In this document: piece by piece, positions 60,811 to 64,000 of the stretch
Layout: every line of letters begins with the position of its first letter
How positions within the stretch are numbered: the stretch's first letter is position 1
Assembly (NCBI RefSeq): GCF_001429785.1
Contig: NZ_LMJF01000001.1
Location: 998,474-1,062,473 of the forward strand
Direction of reading: 5' to 3'
DNA length: 64,000 nucleotides
Source of the DNA: Lysobacter sp. Root916
GTDB taxonomy: Bacteria > Pseudomonadota > Gammaproteobacteria > Xanthomonadales > Xanthomonadaceae
Program-made: the position numbers and the translations under genes
Notes under the pieces: generated by a model
Seen by the model: the letters and a program-made list of their open reading frames with translations, nothing else
Told to the model about the DNA's origin: nothing
The model's database searches: none

Positions 60811-61341
60811 TCAGGTATCCGGCATCACGTACTTGGACGGGGCCGGGTTCAGGTGCCCGCATTGCTTGCAGCTGCGGTGCTCGCGCGAGGCGTAGAAGCG
60901 CTCGAACACCGGTGGGAAGTCGGTCTCGATGTTGCGCAGATGGAAGTACTCTTCGTAGAGCTTGTGGTTGCAGCGTTCGCAGAACCACATCAGGCCGTCG
61001 TCCTCGTCGGGACGGCGGCGGCGCTCGATCACCAGGCCGATGGAGTCGGGCATGCGCTGCGGCGAATGCGGCACGCGCGGCGGCAGCAGGAAGGTCTCGC
61101 CGGCGCGGATCGGGATGTCGCGAACGGCGCCGTCCTCTTGAATGCGCAGCACCATCTCGCCCTCGAGCTGGTAGAACCACTCCGCGCCCTCGTCCCAGTG
61201 GTAGTCGGTGCGCTGGTTGGGGCCGCCGACGATCATGACGATGAAGTCGTCGACGTAGATCGTCTTGTTGCCGACCGGCGGCTTGAGCAGGTGGCGGTGT
61301 TCCTCGATCCAGGCCTGCAGGTTGATCGGTCCGGGCAGCAT
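60811..61341 (-). CDS. nbaC: 3-hydroxyanthranilate 3,4-dioxygenase
   Basis: 176-residue Fe(II) cupin dioxygenase opening the ring of 3-hydroxyanthranilate to ACMS. Iron ligands His48, Glu54 and His92 are all present. The C-terminal rubredoxin-like pair CxxC (FCERCNHK and SCKQCGH) is present, as in bacterial HAO. Length standard. It begins 3 bp after the RidA gene. Confidence 0.95.
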   Translation of the reverse strand: MLPGPINLQAWIEEHRHLLKPPVGNKTIYVDDFIVMIVGGPNQRTDYHWDEGAEWFYQLEGEMVLRIQEDGAVRDIPIRAGETFLLPPRVPHSPQRMPDSIGLVIERRRRPDEDDGLMWFCERCNHKLYEEYFHLRNIETDFPPVFERFYASREHRSCKQCGHLNPAPSKYVMPDT

Positions 61342-61344
61342 GAT

Positions 61345-61788
61345 TTACTCCGCGGGGCGCGCCAGGCGCGCGATGCATTTGAGTTCGATCGCGATCGGAG
61401 TCGGCAGCGCGGTGATGCCCAGGGTGGTGCGGCAGGGCGCGCGGTCGATGTCGGGAAAGGCGTCGGCCCAGGCTGCGTTGTAGGCAGCGAAATCGCGGGC
61501 CATGTCGGTCAGGTAGACGGTGACGTCGACCAGGTCGTCCCAGCCGGCGCCGCTGGCTTCCAGCACCGCGCGCACGTTGGAGAACACCGCGCGGCATTGC
61601 AGGCCGATGTCGTAGGCGATCAGGCGGCCGTCGGCGTCGTGGACGTTGCCGGGTATGCCGTTGCCGGCCGGATCGCGCGGGCCGATGCCGGACAGGAACA
61701 GCAGCTCGCCGACCCGGCGCGCATGCGGATACAGGCCGACCGCGCGCGGCGCGGCGTCGGTGCGGATGCTGTCGCCGGCGGCGCTCAT
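61345..61788 (-). CDS. RidA-family deaminase, probable 2-aminomuconate deaminase
   Basis: 147-residue YjgF/RidA/UK114 protein, a trimer with active sites at the interfaces. LSGIGPRDPAGN, the Arg in APCRTTLGI, and the C-terminal IELKCIA are family features. Location between HAO and carbonic anhydrase, in a kynurenine operon, suggests 2-aminomuconate deaminase (as nbaF/amnD-like). Starts with a 4-bp overlap with the carbonic anhydrase gene (61785-61788). Confidence 0.85.
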   Translation of the reverse strand: MSAAGDSIRTDAAPRAVGLYPHARRVGELLFLSGIGPRDPAGNGIPGNVHDADGRLIAYDIGLQCRAVFSNVRAVLEASGAGWDDLVDVTVYLTDMARDFAAYNAAWADAFPDIDRAPCRTTLGITALPTPIAIELKCIARLARPAE

Positions 61789-62450
61789 CGCGGCGAACCG
61801 CCGTGGGTGGAATGCACGCGCGCGATCGCCGAGTCGTAGGCCGATTGCAGTTCCTCGTGCGCTTCGATGTCCATGCCCAGGTCGTTGACCCGGCCGTTGC
61901 GCAGGCTGTAGACCCAGCCGTGCACGGTCAGCGGCTGGCCGCGCGCCCAGGCGTCGCGCACGATCGTGGTCAGGCAGACGTTCTGCACTTGTTCGATCAC
62001 GTTGAGCTCGCACAGGCGGTCGTGGCGCTCGTCATGATGGGCATGGCTGATGCAGGAGACGTGCTTGTCGGCGACGTCGGTGACATGGCGCAGCCAATTG
62101 TCGACCAGGCCGTAGCGATGGCCGTGCAGGGCCGCGTGCACGCCGCCGCAGCCGTAATGGCCGACCACCAGGATGTGCTTGACCTTGAGCACGTCGACCG
62201 CGAACTGGATTACCGACAGGCAGTTCAGGTCGGTGTGCACGACCACGTTGGCGATATTGCGATGGACGAAGACCTCGCCGGGGGCGAGATCGACGATCTG
62301 GTTGGCGGGCACGCGCGAATCGGAGCAGCCGATCCACAGGTATTCGGGTGCCTGCTGGCTAGACAGGCGTGCGAAGAAGTCGGGGTCCTCGGCACGCAGC
62401 CGTTCGGACCATTCGCGGTTTCGGCCAAGCAGGTTTTCGAGTGAGCTCAT
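61785..62450 (-). CDS. can: Carbonic anhydrase, beta class
   Basis: 221-residue zinc enzyme converting CO2 to bicarbonate. Zinc ligands Cys42, His98 and Cys101, and the Asp44-Arg46 dyad (GCSDSR) are all there. The C-terminal part has TVHGWVYSLRNGRVNDLG. The gene is inside the kynurenine operon, overlapping the RidA gene by 4 bp, which is not common; ACMSD and decarboxylation steps release CO2, so a supporting role is possible. Confidence 0.93.
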   Translation of the reverse strand: MSSLENLLGRNREWSERLRAEDPDFFARLSSQQAPEYLWIGCSDSRVPANQIVDLAPGEVFVHRNIANVVVHTDLNCLSVIQFAVDVLKVKHILVVGHYGCGGVHAALHGHRYGLVDNWLRHVTDVADKHVSCISHAHHDERHDRLCELNVIEQVQNVCLTTIVRDAWARGQPLTVHGWVYSLRNGRVNDLGMDIEAHEELQSAYDSAIARVHSTHGGSPR

Positions 62451-62471
62451 GGCGGGTTCGCAGAGTCCGTT

Positions 62472-63848
62472 TCAGTGGGCGGCGCGGGACGGACGGGCGC
62501 AAGCGCGCACGTACGCGGCCTGCGCCGGAGCGCAGACCCGCAAAAGGTGTCGACCTACAACTTGGCCGCTGCGGTCGCGGACCTTGAGGTCGTAGCGTCC
62601 CGGTTTCAGGTACAGCGGCAGGCGATGCTCCGCCGCGCTCAGGATCACGGTCTGGTCGGCCGGTACCGCATCGACGCTTTCGCCGAGATATCGCGCTTCC
62701 AGCGCGCACGGCAGGCGTGCCAGACAGGGCCGCAATTCGTCGGACAGATCGATCGGATTACGCTGGCCGCCCAGGCGCATCCAATCCGGGCGCAACACCG
62801 AATCGGCCGTGTCCGGGAACATCACGGTGAGATCGTTGCGTCCCGGCCACAACGTCCATTCGCGGCCGACGCGGCGGTCGAGCAAGACGCTGGGTCGGGT
62901 CAGACGGAATTCCGCGGCGATGCGGTCGGCGATCGAGGCGGCGGTTCCCGGCGGTGCCGGTGTCAGCAGCGCCTGCTCGACGCTGAGCGGCTCGATCCCG
63001 CTCAGGCGTTGGAACTCCATCGCCATCGGCCGGGTGCGCGGCCCGAAGCCTCCGGGCGACTTGTCGATATGCGCGTAGCCGGCATGCACCAGCAGCTTGG
63101 CGCGCGGGTTGTCGCGGAACACGCGTTCGATCAGTTGCTCGGCCTGGCGGGTTTCGCGCTGCTGTTGAGTCTGGCCGGGCACCCGGATCGAATCGTAGGG
63201 CACCAGCACGAAGCCCAGACGCAGCGCCGTGCGAATGATCTCGGCGTAGATCGGGTCGCCGCTGTAGTAGCCGGTGCGAGAGTAGAGCGGATAGCCGCGT
63301 TGGCGCAGCCCGGTGTCGTCGGCTTCCAGGGTTTCCAACGCCACATGCGTGTAGCCGAGCGCGCGCAGGCGCGGCAACAGGGCCAGGGTCAGGCGGCGGG
63401 TGTCGTTGCGGTGATGGGCCTCGTTGATCATCAACACCTGACGTCGCGCGGCGCGCGCGGCGATCCATTCCAGCGCGGGCAGGGCGGTATAACGGGGCCG
63501 GTCCGGCAAGCTGAAGCCTGCGGGCGCCTCCTCCCAGAACGGCATCGTGCGGTCGGCGTCGTTGGGTCGGCCGAAGAAGCCGTACTGGGTCGCCAGCATC
63601 TGCCCGATTTCGTTAGCCAGGGCCTCGTCCTGGCCGCTGTCGTAGCCGTACGCGAGCAGGAAGCGGCTGTACTCGTCGGGCTGGGCGTTGAATTGGCGAT
63701 AGAACTCGTCGACCGGATCCAACGGCGCCTGCTGAGCCTGGGCGAGCAGGGCGACGCCGGACAGCAGCAGGGCGAGTACTGCGGTCAGGGCCCCGCGGAT
63801 CGAGCGCGGGCGCGATTCGGCGGCGGACGGCGGCATGGACGGGCTCAT
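62472..63848 (-). CDS. Secreted EreA/ChaN-like protein of unknown function
   Basis: 458 residues. Signal peptide after a basic N-terminus (about 1-38, ending AQA). The central segment VLMINEAHHRNDTRRLTLALLPRLRALGYTHVALETL and the later LLVHAGYAHI follow the His/Glu pattern of the erythromycin-esterase/ChaN/TraB-like superfamily. The C-terminal 100 residues are a separate beta-rich domain. Its ATG overlaps the stop of the aldehyde dehydrogenase by 4 bp (63845-63848), so it is coupled to that gene; why a secreted protein is there is unclear. Confidence 0.68.
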   Translation of the reverse strand: MSPSMPPSAAESRPRSIRGALTAVLALLLSGVALLAQAQQAPLDPVDEFYRQFNAQPDEYSRFLLAYGYDSGQDEALANEIGQMLATQYGFFGRPNDADRTMPFWEEAPAGFSLPDRPRYTALPALEWIAARAARRQVLMINEAHHRNDTRRLTLALLPRLRALGYTHVALETLEADDTGLRQRGYPLYSRTGYYSGDPIYAEIIRTALRLGFVLVPYDSIRVPGQTQQQRETRQAEQLIERVFRDNPRAKLLVHAGYAHIDKSPGGFGPRTRPMAMEFQRLSGIEPLSVEQALLTPAPPGTAASIADRIAAEFRLTRPSVLLDRRVGREWTLWPGRNDLTVMFPDTADSVLRPDWMRLGGQRNPIDLSDELRPCLARLPCALEARYLGESVDAVPADQTVILSAAEHRLPLYLKPGRYDLKVRDRSGQVVGRHLLRVCAPAQAAYVRACARPSRAAH

Positions 63849-64000
63849 CCCAGGTGCAGACCGACGTTCTTGGCGTCGGTGAAGAAGCGCATGGCCTCGG
63901 CACCGCCTTCGCGGCCCAGGCCGGACGCGCCGACGCCGCCGAACGGCGTGCGCAGGTCGCGTTGCAGCCAGGTGTTGATCCAGACCATGCCCACGCGCAG
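63845..64000 (-). CDS. Aldehyde dehydrogenase, C-terminal end (probable 2-aminomuconate-semialdehyde dehydrogenase)
   Basis: Only the last 51 codons are in the window. They read VWINTWLQRDLRTPFGGVGASGLGREGG and AMRFFTDAKNVGLHL, the usual ALDH C-terminus with the PFGG(V/S)xxSGxGREGG motif. The match and the operon place fit the NAD enzyme that oxidises 2-aminomuconate (or 2-hydroxymuconate) semialdehyde. That step follows ACMSD and precedes the RidA deaminase. Confidence 0.85.
   Translation of the reverse strand: MRVGMVWINTWLQRDLRTPFGGVGASGLGREGGAEAMRFFTDAKNVGLHLG

Overview
The window is a stretch of high-GC (roughly two-thirds G+C) chromosome from a gammaproteobacterium of the Xanthomonadaceae, most like Lysobacter. 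The pointers are a methionine synthase split into two genes (metH), a kynurenine/3-hydroxyanthranilate catabolic operon, a 180-kDa-type NAD-glutamate dehydrogenase, a YtrA-type GntR/ABC operon, and intergenic GGGAATC/GGGATTC heptamer arrays. There are no rRNA or tRNA genes, no CRISPR array, and no phage or classical insertion sequence. Both ends cut genes: pbpC on the left and an aldehyde dehydrogenase on the right.

Layout. 1-9 kb: the 3' part of pbpC, a small secreted protein, an M50 metalloprotease coupled to a glycine-rich membrane protein, a ferritin-like protein, a peroxiredoxin, cbpA, a PilH-like receiver, an acuI/yhdH reductase and secreted proteins of unknown function. 9-16 kb: a LOG-family hydrolase and the 2-oxoglutarate dehydrogenase genes sucA-sucB-lpd (minus strand). 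16-23 kb: a GNAT protein, the ribosomal oxygenase roxA, a VOC protein, purB, and fumC divergent from purB. 23-28.7 kb: a minus-strand block of a secreted protein, a YtrA-like repressor, an ABC ATPase and permease, then a DUF4097-like VGSGD-repeat protein and two lipoproteins. A site matching GGTG-N16-CACC overlaps the promoter. 28.7-36 kb (plus): a glutathione peroxidase, two FKBP isomerases, ugd, slyX, a DUF2058 protein and an acyltransferase-3/SGNH O-acetylase. 36-44 kb: an alpha/beta hydrolase, a beta-helix protein, a permuted papain-fold protein, split metH and an ArsR-methyltransferase regulator. 44-54.5 kb: an acyl-CoA dehydrogenase, gdh, nadK, a 5'-nucleotidase and small DUF proteins. 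54.6-64 kb: sbcB and a long minus-strand tryptophan/kynurenine catabolic cluster: ALDH, a GExH-like protein, carbonic anhydrase, a RidA deaminase, HAO, ACMSD, a CHMI-like tautomerase, kynU and kmo.

The most unusual feature is between kynU and kmo. A complete GIY-YIG nuclease gene is bounded by perfect 27-bp inverted repeats, and the repeat itself supplies the gene's C-terminus and stop codon. A gene-less 83-bp element with the same ends lies about 19 kb away. This looks like an autonomous/non-autonomous pair of a small palindrome-associated element whose candidate enzyme is GIY-YIG rather than a REP-associated tyrosine transposase. The window also carries several paired, inverted arrays built on a 7-bp period. 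Two are GGGAATC/GGGATTC type (potential G-quadruplexes); two are unrelated in sequence but share the same inverted, 7-bp-stepped architecture.
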